Shown: positions 1 to 8,382 of the stretch, in pieces
How positions within the stretch are numbered: the stretch's first letter is position 1
Layout of the letters: each line of letters starts with the position of its first letter
Assembly: GCA_003220435.1 (NCBI GenBank)
Contig: QHSL01000097.1
Location: 1-41,501 of the forward strand
Length of the DNA stretch: 41,501 bases
DNA from: Candidatus Rokuibacteriota bacterium
GTDB taxonomy: Bacteria; Methylomirabilota; Methylomirabilia; Rokubacteriales; CSP1-6
Reading direction: 5' to 3'
The notes under the pieces: generated by a model
The model's input: only the letters and a program-made list of their open reading frames with translations
Databases searched by the model: none
What the model was told of the DNA's origin: nothing
Translations under genes and position numbers: made by a program

Positions 1-333
1 GACGTGCTCGGCAGCGACTACATCAAGCTCGTGCGCCTCAAGGGCGTCCCCGAGGCCGTCGTCGTCGCCAAGCATGCGCTGAAGAACTCGATGATCCCCG
101 TGCTGACCTTCGCGGGCTTGAATCTGCTGATCATGGTCAACGTCGCCGTCGTGATCGAGGTCATCTTCAACTGGCCCGGCGTCGGCCAGCTCCTCTACGA
201 CGCGCTGAGCAATCGCGACTTTCCGATGGTGCAGGGTGTCGTGCTCATGTCAGGGCTGATGATCGTGCTGCTCAACTTCACGATCGACGTCCTGTACGGG
301 TACGTCGACCCGCGCATCAGGCTCTCGCGCTAG
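1..333 (+). CDS. ABC peptide transporter permease, DppB/GsiC-like, C-terminal part
   Basis: Inner-membrane permease of a dipeptide/oligopeptide/nickel-type ABC importer (BPD_transp_1 family); the reading frame is open at the window edge, so only the last ~110 residues are visible and the start lies upstream. The visible part begins inside the cytoplasmic EAA coupling loop (SDYIKLVRLKG...HALKNSMIPVLT), which docks onto the ATPases, followed by hydrophobic helices and the usual DppB ending YGYVDPRIRLS. A DppC-type permease follows after 16 nt, then a binding protein and two ATPases in the canonical order, so this is the first visible gene of a five-gene importer operon. Confidence 0.93.
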   Translation, partial: DVLGSDYIKLVRLKGVPEAVVVAKHALKNSMIPVLTFAGLNLLIMVNVAVVIEVIFNWPGVGQLLYDALSNRDFPMVQGVVLMSGLMIVLLNFTIDVLYGYVDPRIRLSR

Positions 334-349
334 GCGGGGAGGCAAGGTC

Positions 350-1297
350 ATGGCGACGATCCCGATCGGAGCCGAGGGAAGGATCGCAGCCGTCCGCGCC
401 GCCCGACGCGGCTATCGCGTCCTCCGCGAACTGCCGATGGTGCCGCTCGTCGTCCTGACCGTCCTCGCCGCGGTGGCCGTGCTGGCGCCGGTCCTGGCCC
501 CGCACGGGGAGCTCGACCCGGTGAAGCCGACGCGCGAACAATGCGTGGCGAAATTCGGCGCAGCCGACTGTCCCTACGTCGACAACGCGCCGCCCTTCTG
601 GTCGGCGGGCGGAAGGCTCGACACTCCGCTCGGCACCGACTTTCTCGGCCGCGACGTGCTCAGCCGGCTCATGTACGGCGCGCGCATCTCCCTGATCGTC
701 GCGCTGACCGGCACGCTCTTCGCCGGCGCCATCGGCACCGTGCTCGGCGTCCTGGCCGGCTACATGGGGCGGTGGTGGGACCAGATCATCATGCGAATCA
801 CCGACGCCTGGCTGACCTTGCCGTCGCTGGTCTTCGCGATTCTCCTCTCGAGCGTCCGCGGACCGGGCCTGTGGAACGTGGTCCTCATCGTGGCGCTCGT
901 GTTTTGGAGCCGATACTCGCGCGCGGTGCGCGGCGAGGTGCTCGCGCTGCGCGAGCGCGACTTCGTGAAGCTCGCGGAGATCAACGGCATCGGCAAGCTC
1001 ACGATCGTCCGGCGGCACCTGATCCCGAACGTGATGAACACGGTCATGGTGCTCTTCAGCCTCCAGGTCGGCGTGGCGGTGATCATCGAGGCGTCGCTCA
1101 GCTTCCTCGGCGTGGGCGTCCCGCCGCCGGAGCCGTCATGGGGCCTCATGATGGCCCAGGAGCGGGAGTCGTTGCTGGAGGGCCGGTGGTGGCTCGAGGT
1201 CTTTCCCGGCGTCTGCATCACGATGCTGGTGCTCTCGGCCAACATGCTCGGGGACTGGCTACGCGTCCGCCTCGATCCGCAGCTGCGTAACCGGTAG
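350..1297 (+). CDS. ABC peptide transporter permease, DppC/GsiD-like
   Basis: Second permease of the importer. The 315-residue product has a short cytoplasmic N-terminus, a first membrane helix at about residues 28-50 (LVVLTVLAAVAVLAPVLAP), the family-typical periplasmic segment ending in LGTDFLGRDVLSRLMYGARISL, then five more helices. The EAA loop is near residues 203-222 (RDFVKLAEINGIGKLTIVRR). The periplasmic insert between helix 1 and the GTDFLGRD motif carries two cysteines (QCVAKFGAADC). The start follows a GGGGAGGCAAGGTC ribosome site. It probably forms a heterodimer with the upstream permease; the substrate cannot be told from the permeases. Confidence 0.93.
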   Translation: MATIPIGAEGRIAAVRAARRGYRVLRELPMVPLVVLTVLAAVAVLAPVLAPHGELDPVKPTREQCVAKFGAADCPYVDNAPPFWSAGGRLDTPLGTDFLGRDVLSRLMYGARISLIVALTGTLFAGAIGTVLGVLAGYMGRWWDQIIMRITDAWLTLPSLVFAILLSSVRGPGLWNVVLIVALVFWSRYSRAVRGEVLALRERDFVKLAEINGIGKLTIVRRHLIPNVMNTVMVLFSLQVGVAVIIEASLSFLGVGVPPPEPSWGLMMAQERESLLEGRWWLEVFPGVCITMLVLSANMLGDWLRVRLDPQLRNR

Positions 1298-1306
1298 AGG
1301 AATTCC

Positions 1307-2953
1307 ATGGTCAAGAACGCCTTCGCGATTCTCTCCATGCTGACACTCACGTGCGGCGTCGCCTGGGGCCAGAGCGCGGCGCCCGCGGCCAAGCCGATCC
1401 TGTCCGGGCCGCTGGCCAAGCTCGACATCAAGGACGCGCAGACCGCGGCGAGCCGGGGTACGCCGAAGGGAACCTTGAACATCGCGCTGCACTTCGGGAT
1501 CGATCCCGGGTGGTTCGATCCGCTCGGGTACTACGGCGCGGCCCACCAGTTCTACTACCTGGTCCACGACGCGCTCATCAAGCCGATGCCCCAGGGAGAA
1601 TTCACGTACAGCCTGGCCGAGCGCGCCGAGATGTCCGCGGATTTCCGGCGGGCGGCATTCCGGCTGCGCCCGAATCTCAAGTTCCAGGACGGCCATCCGC
1701 TCACCACCGCGGACGTCAAGTGGACCTACGAGAACTATCGCGGCCTGAACTTCAAACCGCTGCAGGACAAGCTCGAGAACATCCAGATCGTCGACGACCG
1801 CACGATCGTCTTCCACTTCAAGGCGCCGTTCGTCGAGTTCTTCGACCTGTACAACGGGTACGGCAGCGGGATCGGCTGGATCGTGCCGCGGCACTACTAC
1901 GAGCGCGTCGGCAAGGACGGCTTCAAGGCTCGCCCGATGGGCGCCGGCCCGTTCAAGTTCGTGAGCCAGGAGGCCGGCGTGCAGGTCTCGTTCGAGGCGT
2001 GGGACCAGTACTGGCGGCGCGCGCCCGGCGTGAAGACCATCAACGTCAAGGCGATCCGGGATCTGGCCGCGCGCATGGCCGGGCTGGAGACCGGCGAGCT
2101 CGACGTCGCCTACGGGATGACCGGCAAGCTGCTCCAGCGGGTGATGGCAGACCCCAAGCTGCGCTGGGATCCCAACTTCACCGCGCCCTGGCACCTCGTG
2201 TTCCCCGGTTACAACGAGTCCGCGAGCCCGTTCCACGACCAGCGCGTTCGCCAGGCGGTCAGCCTGGCGATCAATCGCGCGTTCCTGGTGAAGCAGGAGA
2301 CGCAGGGCATCGGCAAGCCGTGGGGCAACTGGATCAGCCACGAAACGCGGGACGCGCTGCGCGGGGACGGGACGGACTTGCCGGTGCCGGCGTACGACCC
2401 CGCGAAAGCCAAGCAGCTGCTGGCGGAGGCAGGCTATCCGAACGGGTTCGACTTCGACTGGTACGTTCCGTTCGCGCCTTACTACGACATGGCCGAGCGC
2501 GTCCTGAACGACCTGCGCGCCGTCGGCCTCCGGTCCAAGCTGCAGATGCTCGATGCGCCGGCCTACATGGCGCAGACCAGCAAGGGGCGCAAGGGCTTTC
2601 CGGGCAACCGCACGATCGTCCAGCGAATCGACCCGCGGCCCGGTGGCGCCAAGGAGCTGATTCGCCTCTACGCGGTGTGCGGGGGGCAGGCCTCCTACAT
2701 GTGCGAGCCCAGGATCGAGTCCTTGTGGACCCGGCACGAGGCCAGCATCGACGTGGCCGAACGGGATCGACTGTCGAAGGAGATCCAGCGCGTCATCATC
2801 GACGGCTACTATCTGGTTCCGCTCTACCTCCAGCCCTTCGTGCACGCCGTCACCCAGAAGGTGCTTCCGGAAGGCGAGGCCGTGCACCGCTACTGGGACA
2901 CCCTGAACGCGCCGTTCCCGTGGCCGTGGGAAGTCTGGGAGGTCAGGGGATAG
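1307..2953 (+). CDS. ABC transporter substrate-binding protein, family 5 (SBP_bac_5)
   Basis: Extracytoplasmic solute receptor of the importer, 548 residues. A Sec signal peptide spans about residues 1-22 (ending CGVAWGQ, then an Ala/Pro-rich start). The body has family-5 landmarks: FRLRPNLKFQDGHPLTTADV near residue 120, and WTYEN..., then the hinge region and a C-terminal closing lobe. The region around residue 305 (FNESASPFHDQRVRQAVS-like, here GYNESASPFHDQRVRQAVS) is the usual conserved block before the second lobe. It starts 9 nt after the DppC-type permease and ends 1 nt before the first ATPase. Family members bind peptides, nickel chelates, opines or sugars; the ligand is not deducible here. 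Confidence 0.93.
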   Translation: MVKNAFAILSMLTLTCGVAWGQSAAPAAKPILSGPLAKLDIKDAQTAASRGTPKGTLNIALHFGIDPGWFDPLGYYGAAHQFYYLVHDALIKPMPQGEFTYSLAERAEMSADFRRAAFRLRPNLKFQDGHPLTTADVKWTYENYRGLNFKPLQDKLENIQIVDDRTIVFHFKAPFVEFFDLYNGYGSGIGWIVPRHYYERVGKDGFKARPMGAGPFKFVSQEAGVQVSFEAWDQYWRRAPGVKTINVKAIRDLAARMAGLETGELDVAYGMTGKLLQRVMADPKLRWDPNFTAPWHLVFPGYNESASPFHDQRVRQAVSLAINRAFLVKQETQGIGKPWGNWISHETRDALRGDGTDLPVPAYDPAKAKQLLAEAGYPNGFDFDWYVPFAPYYDMAERVLNDLRAVGLRSKLQMLDAPAYMAQTSKGRKGFPGNRTIVQRIDPRPGGAKELIRLYAVCGGQASYMCEPRIESLWTRHEASIDVAERDRLSKEIQRVIIDGYYLVPLYLQPFVHAVTQKVLPEGEAVHRYWDTLNAPFPWPWEVWEVRG

Positions 2954-2954
2954 C

Positions 2955-3941
2955 GTGGCCGCGCTGCTGCGCGTCGAGGACCTCCGGACGTACTACGTCG
3001 GGTTCCGCGGGACGCGCGTCGTGAAGGCGGTGGACGGCGTCAGCTTCTCCGTCGAGGCCGGCGAGACCTTCGGCCTCGTCGGCGAATCCGGATGCGGCAA
3101 GACCACGACCTGCCACGCGATCGTGCGCCTGCTCGCGCCGAGCGCCCGCATCGTGAGCGGCCGCATCGAGCTCGAGGGCGAGGACCTGGTGACGAAGAGC
3201 CAGGGGGAGATGCGGCGGATCCGCGGGCGGCGCATCGCGACGATCCTCCAGGACCCGATGGCATCGCTGGACCCGCTGTTCTCGATCTACGATCAGGTGG
3301 CCGAGCCCGCCTACTACCACCAGGGGCTCCGAGGCCGGGCGCTGCGCGGGCGCGTGAGGCAGCTGCTGGACGCCGTGCGGATCCCGTCGCCCGAGCTGCG
3401 CATGAAGGACTATCCGCATCAGATGAGCGGGGGGATGCGCCAACGCATCGTCGGCGCCATCTCGCAAGCCGGCGGCCCGCGCATCATCATCGCCGACGAG
3501 CCCACCACGAACCTCGACGTCACCATCCAGCTCCAGTACCTGACCCTCCTGAAGGACCTCCAGCGCGCGACCGGCGTCGCGCTGATCTTCGTCACACACA
3601 ACCTCGGCATCGTCGCCAAGATGTGCGACCGGGTCGCGGTGATGTACGCGGGAAAGATCGTGGAGCTGCAGTCGGTCCGGGGCCTGTTCTACCGTCCGCG
3701 GCATCCGTATACCAGGGCGCTGCTCGACTCGATCCCGAAGCTCGGGGTCAGGCAACCGCTCTGCGGCATCCCGGGCCAGCCGCCGGATCTCGCCGATCTG
3801 CCCCTTGGGTGCAGCTTCCATCCCCGCTGCGCGCGGGCGATCGACCGCTGTCTGAGCGAGGAGCCGAAGCCGGTCGCGCTGAACGGCGAAGGCAGCGTCC
3901 GATGCTGGTTGCCGATCGGAGACGCGGCGGCGAGTGGATAA
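2955..3941 (+). CDS. ABC transporter ATP-binding protein, DppD/OppD-like
   Basis: First ATPase subunit of the importer, 328 residues, GTG start one base after the stop of the binding-protein gene, implying translational coupling. Walker A is GESGCGKTT (residues 43-51), the signature loop is MSGGM rather than the common LSGGQ, and Walker B is IIIADEPTTNLD. The C-terminal oligo_HPY domain has the cysteine pattern FHPRCARAIDRC...RCW seen in oligopeptide ATPases. Overlaps the next ATPase by 8 nt. The Asn in TTNLD replaces the usual Ala (TTALD). Confidence 0.94.
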   Translation: MAALLRVEDLRTYYVGFRGTRVVKAVDGVSFSVEAGETFGLVGESGCGKTTTCHAIVRLLAPSARIVSGRIELEGEDLVTKSQGEMRRIRGRRIATILQDPMASLDPLFSIYDQVAEPAYYHQGLRGRALRGRVRQLLDAVRIPSPELRMKDYPHQMSGGMRQRIVGAISQAGGPRIIIADEPTTNLDVTIQLQYLTLLKDLQRATGVALIFVTHNLGIVAKMCDRVAVMYAGKIVELQSVRGLFYRPRHPYTRALLDSIPKLGVRQPLCGIPGQPPDLADLPLGCSFHPRCARAIDRCLSEEPKPVALNGEGSVRCWLPIGDAAASG

Positions 3942-4899
3942 GCCCCTCCTCGAAGTGCGCGACGTCCAGAAGTATTTCCCGATCGCGGGCTCACTCTTCG
4001 GCGCGCGCCGGGCTCTGGTCAAGGCCGTCGACGGGATCAGCTTCACGATCGATGCTGGGGAAACGCTCGGCCTCGTGGGAGAGTCGGGCTGCGGCAAGAC
4101 GACCACGTCGAAGCTGGTGCTGGCGGCCGAGACGCCGACGGCCGGCAGCATCGAGTTCGAAGGGCGCAACGTCGCGCAGCTCAAGGGCCCTGACCTGAAG
4201 GACTATCGGCGGAAGGTCCAGGTCGTGTTTCAGGACCCGTACAGCTCGCTCAGCCCCCGCATGCGCGTAGGCGACATCATCGGCGAGCCGATCAAGGCGC
4301 ACGAAGGCGTGTCCTCGGCCGATGTGCGGGCGCGGGTCGCCGAGCTCCTTGAGCTCGTCGGCTTCCGCCCCGACGTCGCGCGGCTCTTTCCTCACGAGTT
4401 CAGCGGCGGCCAGCGCCAGCGGCTGGCGATCGCGCGCGCGCTGTCGACCAAGGCGCGGCTCGTCGTGCTCGACGAGCCGGTGTCGGCGCTCGACGTCTCG
4501 ATCCGCGCCCACATCATCAGCCTGCTGGAGTCGATCCAGGCGAGGCTCGGCGTGAGCTATCTGTTCATCGCCCACGACCTGGCAGCGGTCGCGCATCTGA
4601 GTCGGCGCACGGCCGTGATGTACCTGGGCAAGCTCGTCGAGGTCGCCGAAAGCCTCGAGCTCTGCGCCCGGCCGCTGCACCCCTACACGAAGGCGCTCTA
4701 CGCAGCCTCGCTGCCGTCGCACCCGGACGAGGCGCGCGAGGAGATCGTGCTCAGCGGCGAGGTGCCGAGCGCGATCGACCCGCCACGCGGATGCCACTTC
4801 CACCCGCGCTGTCCGTTCGCGATGCCCCGCTGCTCGGAGCAGGAGCCCGCGCTGGTCGAGCTCTCGGCCGGCCACCGCGTCGCCTGCCACCTCTACTGA
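3934..4899 (+). CDS. ABC transporter ATP-binding protein, DppF/OppF-like
   Basis: Second ATPase of the importer, 321 residues, GTG start overlapping the end of the previous ATPase gene by 8 nt. Walker A GESGCGKTT (residues 49-57), signature FSGGQRQR, Walker B VVLDEPVSALD and switch His (FIAHD) are intact. The oligo_HPY tail has FHPRCPFAMPRCSE. The DppD/DppF pair energises the two permeases upstream. This is the last gene of the operon; the next gene converges on it with a 9-nt gap and no visible U-tract terminator. Confidence 0.94.
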   Translation: MDKPLLEVRDVQKYFPIAGSLFGARRALVKAVDGISFTIDAGETLGLVGESGCGKTTTSKLVLAAETPTAGSIEFEGRNVAQLKGPDLKDYRRKVQVVFQDPYSSLSPRMRVGDIIGEPIKAHEGVSSADVRARVAELLELVGFRPDVARLFPHEFSGGQRQRLAIARALSTKARLVVLDEPVSALDVSIRAHIISLLESIQARLGVSYLFIAHDLAAVAHLSRRTAVMYLGKLVEVAESLELCARPLHPYTKALYAASLPSHPDEAREEIVLSGEVPSAIDPPRGCHFHPRCPFAMPRCSEQEPALVELSAGHRVACHLY

Positions 4900-4908
4900 G
4901 GGCGAGCG

Positions 4909-5643
4909 CTATCGCCGCCAGCCCACCGGCTGCGGCCGGTCCTCGTACCGGTCGCGATGGCGCAGCCAGTCCATCGGGTACGGTAGGCCCTTCTCGTCGC
5001 GGCCCTTGGGCACCAGATCCAGCAGGTGGTAGGCGCCGTTCAGCATGTCGAGCCCGCGCGCGTAGCACGAGTACGTGTGGTAGATGGTACCGTCGGCGTC
5101 CTGGTAGAACACGCTGACGCCCGGGCGCTCGGCGACCGGGAACGAGCCGACGGCGTAGTTGTAGTACGCCCGCTTGGTCTCGAGCTCCTCGGGCGTGGCG
5201 GTGACGTAGTAGTCGCGATTGAAGTCCGTGTGGAACGATGACACCCACTTGACGCTCCAGCCCATGCGCTTCTGGTACGCCTGGAGCGTCGGCAGCGGCG
5301 CCCGCGAGACGAGCACGAAGCTGACGTCGCGGTGATTCAGGTGCACGTCGACGCCGTTGAAGTTGTCGGTCCAGAACGAGCAGCTCTTGCAGCCCTCGTC
5401 CCAGCTCGGGTCGAACATGAAGTGCTGAACGATCAGCTGACGGCGCCCCTGGAAGAGGTCGCCGAGCGACTCCTTCCCGTTCGGCCCCTCGAACGTGTAG
5501 GTTTTCTCGACCTTCTCCCAGGGCAGATCGCGCCGCGACTGGCTCAGCTGATCGCGGAGTCGCGTGAGCTCCTTTTCCCTGGTCAGGTGCTGCTTGCGCG
5601 CTTCGATCCATTCCTCGTGCGACACGATTCGGTGCGTGGTCAT
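4909..5643 (-). CDS. DUF899 family thioredoxin-like protein
   Basis: A 244-residue cytosolic protein of the DUF899 family (thioredoxin/AhpC-like fold, function not established). The hallmark sequence DPSWDEGCKSCSFWTD places a C-x-x-C pair at residues 85 and 88. Flanking family features are an N-terminal EEWIEARK...LLxxEKELTR-type helix and a C-terminal YHTYSCYARGLDMLNGAYHLLD block. I choose the ATG at 5643 because AGAGGAGG lies 7 nt upstream; an in-frame ATG at 5676 would add 11 Arg-rich residues and has no such site. Probably a redox protein; no partner is obvious among the neighbours. Confidence 0.92.
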   Translation of the reverse strand: MTTHRIVSHEEWIEARKQHLTREKELTRLRDQLSQSRRDLPWEKVEKTYTFEGPNGKESLGDLFQGRRQLIVQHFMFDPSWDEGCKSCSFWTDNFNGVDVHLNHRDVSFVLVSRAPLPTLQAYQKRMGWSVKWVSSFHTDFNRDYYVTATPEELETKRAYYNYAVGSFPVAERPGVSVFYQDADGTIYHTYSCYARGLDMLNGAYHLLDLVPKGRDEKGLPYPMDWLRHRDRYEDRPQPVGWRR

Positions 5644-5718
5644 CCGGCGCCTCCTCTCTGCATTCCTCTCAGGCACGGCCTCAGCGCGAGCGGTGCTGTC
5701 CGGAGCTCGGGCGGGCGA

Positions 5719-7017
5719 CTAGGAGCGGAGCGTCCAGACCGTGCCGTCGGCGGTGTCGCGCAGCTCGATACCGGCGGCGATCAGGCGGTCACGGACACGG
5801 TCAGCCAGCGCGTAGGCCTTCTCCGTCCGAAGCTCGGCGCGCAGCTTGATGAGTCCCTCGACCAGGGGCGCCAGCAGCTCCTTCGGGTCGCGCAAACCCT
5901 GCGAGGCGGCCTCGCCCAGGCGATGCACGAGCGAGTGGAGCACGGCGCGGGCGCGGTCCGGCTCGTCCGTCTGCAGCGTGTCGGCCGACCAGTCGAGGAT
6001 CGCGCGGTCGAGACTCAAGATCGCCTCGACCGCTTCGGCCGACCGGCGCGCCGCGAGCGCGCCGGCGAAGCCCTGCTCGAGGCGCGCCGCCTCGCCCAGC
6101 AACGGCGAACGCGTCGGTGCCGCCTCGGTCGGTGCCGCGGCGTCTCGTGGGCCTTCGCCGGGGGCCGGGGCGGCGGCCGGGGTCGGGTGGGCCTGGCCGC
6201 GCGCGGCCTCCGAGAGCGCGGTGAACGGCACGCGCGTTCCCGCGGGGAACACGTGCGAGTGCTCGCGCCGGCGCACGGTGACGCCGCCACGACCGGCCAC
6301 GCTGGCCGTGCGCGCGTCCAGGTCGAAGACGAGGGCGGTGTGCTCGTCGACGCCCAGCACCCAGGCGTCGGCGGGCAGCATCTCCTCCATCGCCCGGAGG
6401 CGCCGCTCGCCCATGTAGCAGAAGCGCGTGTCGTGGGTGCCGCCCTCGGCGTTGTCGTAGTGGGGGACGACCACGCAGTTGGCGCCGAGACCGAGCGGGG
6501 TCAAGAGATCGAGCCCGTCGAGCCAGTGAATCGGGTGACCGACCTTGTAGATCTCGTAGACCGGCAGGGCGTACCGGCCGATCGTGACCGCGGCGGCGCT
6601 CGCGAAGATGACGGCGCCGCCCTGGGCCAGCTTGTCGGCCAGCGCCTCGGGCACGACCGAGCCGCGCCACGTCGAGAGCGCGTAGGTCGGGCTCCCGGGG
6701 CCGGAGAAGACGAAGCTCGCGGCGCGCATCCGCGCGAGCGCCGCCGCGGTGGGCTGCGTCGAGCGTTCGCGCGGATCGACGGCCAGCGGCCCGGGAAAGC
6801 CGGCGACCTCGATCGACAGCTGGACCCGCTTGGCGAAGTAGTCGATGGCGCGCGTCGAGATCTCCGACGCGTTTTCCTGGAAGCCGTAGGGTGTGTCGAG
6901 CAAGACCGCGCCCAACGGGTTGCCGCCGAAGCGTGCCACGATCTCGCGGTGCGGCGTGACCATCGTCGGCGCGGTCTCGCCCGAGCCCATGACGACCAGC
7001 AGGCGGGGAGCGCTCAC
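5719..7017 (-). CDS. S51/cyanophycinase-like domain fused to CysRS-like C-terminal tail
   Basis: A 432-residue two-part protein. Residues 1-270 resemble the class I glutamine-amidotransferase-like fold of peptidase E/cyanophycinase (MEROPS S51): VVMGSGETA at the N-terminus, FSGPGSP at 104-110, a nucleophile-elbow-like IFASAAAV with Ser140, PHYDNAEGG with His186 and GVDEHTAL at 222-229. After an Ala/Pro-rich linker (about 275-300), residues 305-432 match the tail of cysteinyl-tRNA synthetase: an anticodon-binding-like helical region and a final LRAELRTEKAYALADRVRD...GIELRDTADGTVW block. The catalytic Rossmann domain of CysRS is absent. GTG start, with GTGA overlap to the hydrolase gene upstream, so the two are co-translated. 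Activity unknown; the elbow lacks the usual GTSAG glycine. Confidence 0.8.
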   Translation of the reverse strand: MSAPRLLVVMGSGETAPTMVTPHREIVARFGGNPLGAVLLDTPYGFQENASEISTRAIDYFAKRVQLSIEVAGFPGPLAVDPRERSTQPTAAALARMRAASFVFSGPGSPTYALSTWRGSVVPEALADKLAQGGAVIFASAAAVTIGRYALPVYEIYKVGHPIHWLDGLDLLTPLGLGANCVVVPHYDNAEGGTHDTRFCYMGERRLRAMEEMLPADAWVLGVDEHTALVFDLDARTASVAGRGGVTVRRREHSHVFPAGTRVPFTALSEAARGQAHPTPAAAPAPGEGPRDAAAPTEAAPTRSPLLGEAARLEQGFAGALAARRSAEAVEAILSLDRAILDWSADTLQTDEPDRARAVLHSLVHRLGEAASQGLRDPKELLAPLVEGLIKLRAELRTEKAYALADRVRDRLIAAGIELRDTADGTVWTLRS

Positions 7018-7880
7018 GCGAAGAAGCCGTCGCGGACGGCGTCGGCCAGCAGCGCGGCCACCCGGTCCGGGTACTGCGAGTGCACGTCGTGGAGCGCGGG
7101 TGAGAACCAGTGGGAGCGCACGCTGGCCGCCGACGCCTTGGCCCGCGCCTCGGCGTGGCGCTTACGCTCCGAGCGGGCGGCGTCTCCGGTGTCGGCCAGC
7201 ACCAGCAAGGTGGGCACCGTGAGCTCCTTGAATCGCGCGGACGGGCGGCTCTCCCAGAGCGACCGCACGATCTGGAGATGGCGATGCAGGGCCAGCCGGG
7301 GCTCGACGCGTCCGTCCTCGCGGACCCTGAAGCACTCGAGCGCGGCGGCGATGGCGCGGTCGGGGAGCTGTGGGCTGCCGGCACGGATCCTCGCCTCGAG
7401 CTCGGCGCGGGTGAGATGGGTGAGCGTCGGCGGCGTCATCGCGGCCAGGCACGCTTCCCACGACGGGAACCAGTCGGCCAGCTCGATGATGCCCCCGTCG
7501 ACGCAGACGACGCCCCGCGTCTCACGCGGGAAGCGACAGGCGTACTCGAGCACGACGTTGCCGCCCCACGACTGTCCGGCGACCACCGGCCGCTCGAGGC
7601 CGAGGGCCTCGATCGTGGCCCGCAGATCCTCCACGGCGACGGCGTTACCGTAACTCGACTCCGGCGCGTCCGAGCGGCCGTGACCGCGCTGGTCCAGCGC
7701 GACGACCGTGTGGCCCCGCGCCGCCAGCTCTTCGGCCACGCCGTCCCACAATCTCAGATTTGAGGCGAGGCCGTGGACGAGCACGAAGGGCGCGGCGCCC
7801 GGGTTGCCGTCGCGTCGCTCCACGTGGAGCGACACGCCCGGGGCCACTTGCACGCGCGATTCCTTGACGCTTTCGCTCAT
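7014..7880 (-). CDS. alpha/beta-fold hydrolase
   Basis: A 288-residue alpha/beta hydrolase (Abhydrolase_1). The oxyanion block is VLVHGLASN (34-42), followed by DQRGHGRSD (63-71) and the nucleophile elbow GQSWGG with Ser104. The likely acid is in LVLADTGD and the likely His in ALHDVHSQYPD near the end. No signal peptide, so cytosolic. I prefer the ATG at 7880 (GAAAGG 8 nt upstream) over an ATG at 7928 that adds a Pro/Glu-rich leader. The stop overlaps the start of the S51-like fusion gene (GTGA). The divergent VOC gene begins 100 bp away. Substrate unknown. Confidence 0.9.
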   Translation of the reverse strand: MSESVKESRVQVAPGVSLHVERRDGNPGAAPFVLVHGLASNLRLWDGVAEELAARGHTVVALDQRGHGRSDAPESSYGNAVAVEDLRATIEALGLERPVVAGQSWGGNVVLEYACRFPRETRGVVCVDGGIIELADWFPSWEACLAAMTPPTLTHLTRAELEARIRAGSPQLPDRAIAAALECFRVREDGRVEPRLALHRHLQIVRSLWESRPSARFKELTVPTLLVLADTGDAARSERKRHAEARAKASAASVRSHWFSPALHDVHSQYPDRVAALLADAVRDGFFA

Positions 7881-7956
7881 GGTCGGTCCGTGCCTTTCTT
7901 CGGGCGATGGTAGGACGCCGTGGCGCATCCCGCAAGCCGTCCGCCTGGATCGCCGC

Positions 7957-7962
7957 TAGAAT
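7957..7962 (+). promoter_or_regulatory. -10-like hexamer TAGAAT before VOC gene
   Basis: TAGAAT differs from TATAAT at one position and sits 18 nt before the VOC start, which itself has a GGGGAGGG ribosome site. I see no convincing -35 box, so this is a weak call. Confidence 0.3.
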
Positions 7963-7980
7963 CGGCCTGGGGAGGGCGCG

Positions 7981-8358
7981 ATGGAGCAGGGGACGGTCCG
8001 AGGAATCGCGGGGGTGCTGATCTGGACGGAGGCGAGCCGGTTCGAGGCCATGGCGCGCTTCTATCGCGATCAGCTTGGTCTCGTTCCCCGCACCTCGGAG
8101 TCCGACTTCATCAACTTCGACTGGAGCGGGCTCCGGCTCAGCGTGAGCGTCCACGACCGCGTCCAGGGCGCGAGCCGCGATCCCTACCGGATCATGGTCA
8201 ACCTGCTCGTCGACGACATCCACGCTCTCTACGTGCGGTTGACGCGCGCGGGTGTCGCCTTCACCCGTCCGCCGCAAGTCGAGGACTGGGGCGGCCAGGT
8301 CGCCACGTTCCTCGACCCGGACGGCAACGTCCTCCAGCTCTTCCAGCTCCCGGCCTGA
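7981..8358 (+). CDS. VOC (glyoxalase/bleomycin-resistance) family protein
   Basis: A 125-residue single-domain vicinal-oxygen-chelate protein with the paired beta-alpha-beta-beta-beta pattern: residues 9-55 (VLIWTEASRFEAMARFYRDQLGL...) and the second half ending VATFLDPDGNVLQLFQL, the family's typical terminal strand. Members bind a metal and act as dioxygenases, glyoxalases, isomerases or resistance proteins. The usual first metal-ligand His/Gln is replaced by a Trp/Thr context (LIWTEA), so the metal site may be incomplete. GGGGAGGG precedes the ATG. Stands alone between a divergent hydrolase gene and a convergent transporter gene. Confidence 0.88.
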   Translation: MEQGTVRGIAGVLIWTEASRFEAMARFYRDQLGLVPRTSESDFINFDWSGLRLSVSVHDRVQGASRDPYRIMVNLLVDDIHALYVRLTRAGVAFTRPPQVEDWGGQVATFLDPDGNVLQLFQLPA

Positions 8359-8382
8359 GCTCGAGCCCGCGCCCGGCGGCGG

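Noticed and set aside
5332-7653. 773-codon plus-strand open frame
   Set aside because: Antisense to the DUF899, S51-like fusion and alpha/beta hydrolase genes; no recognisable domain.
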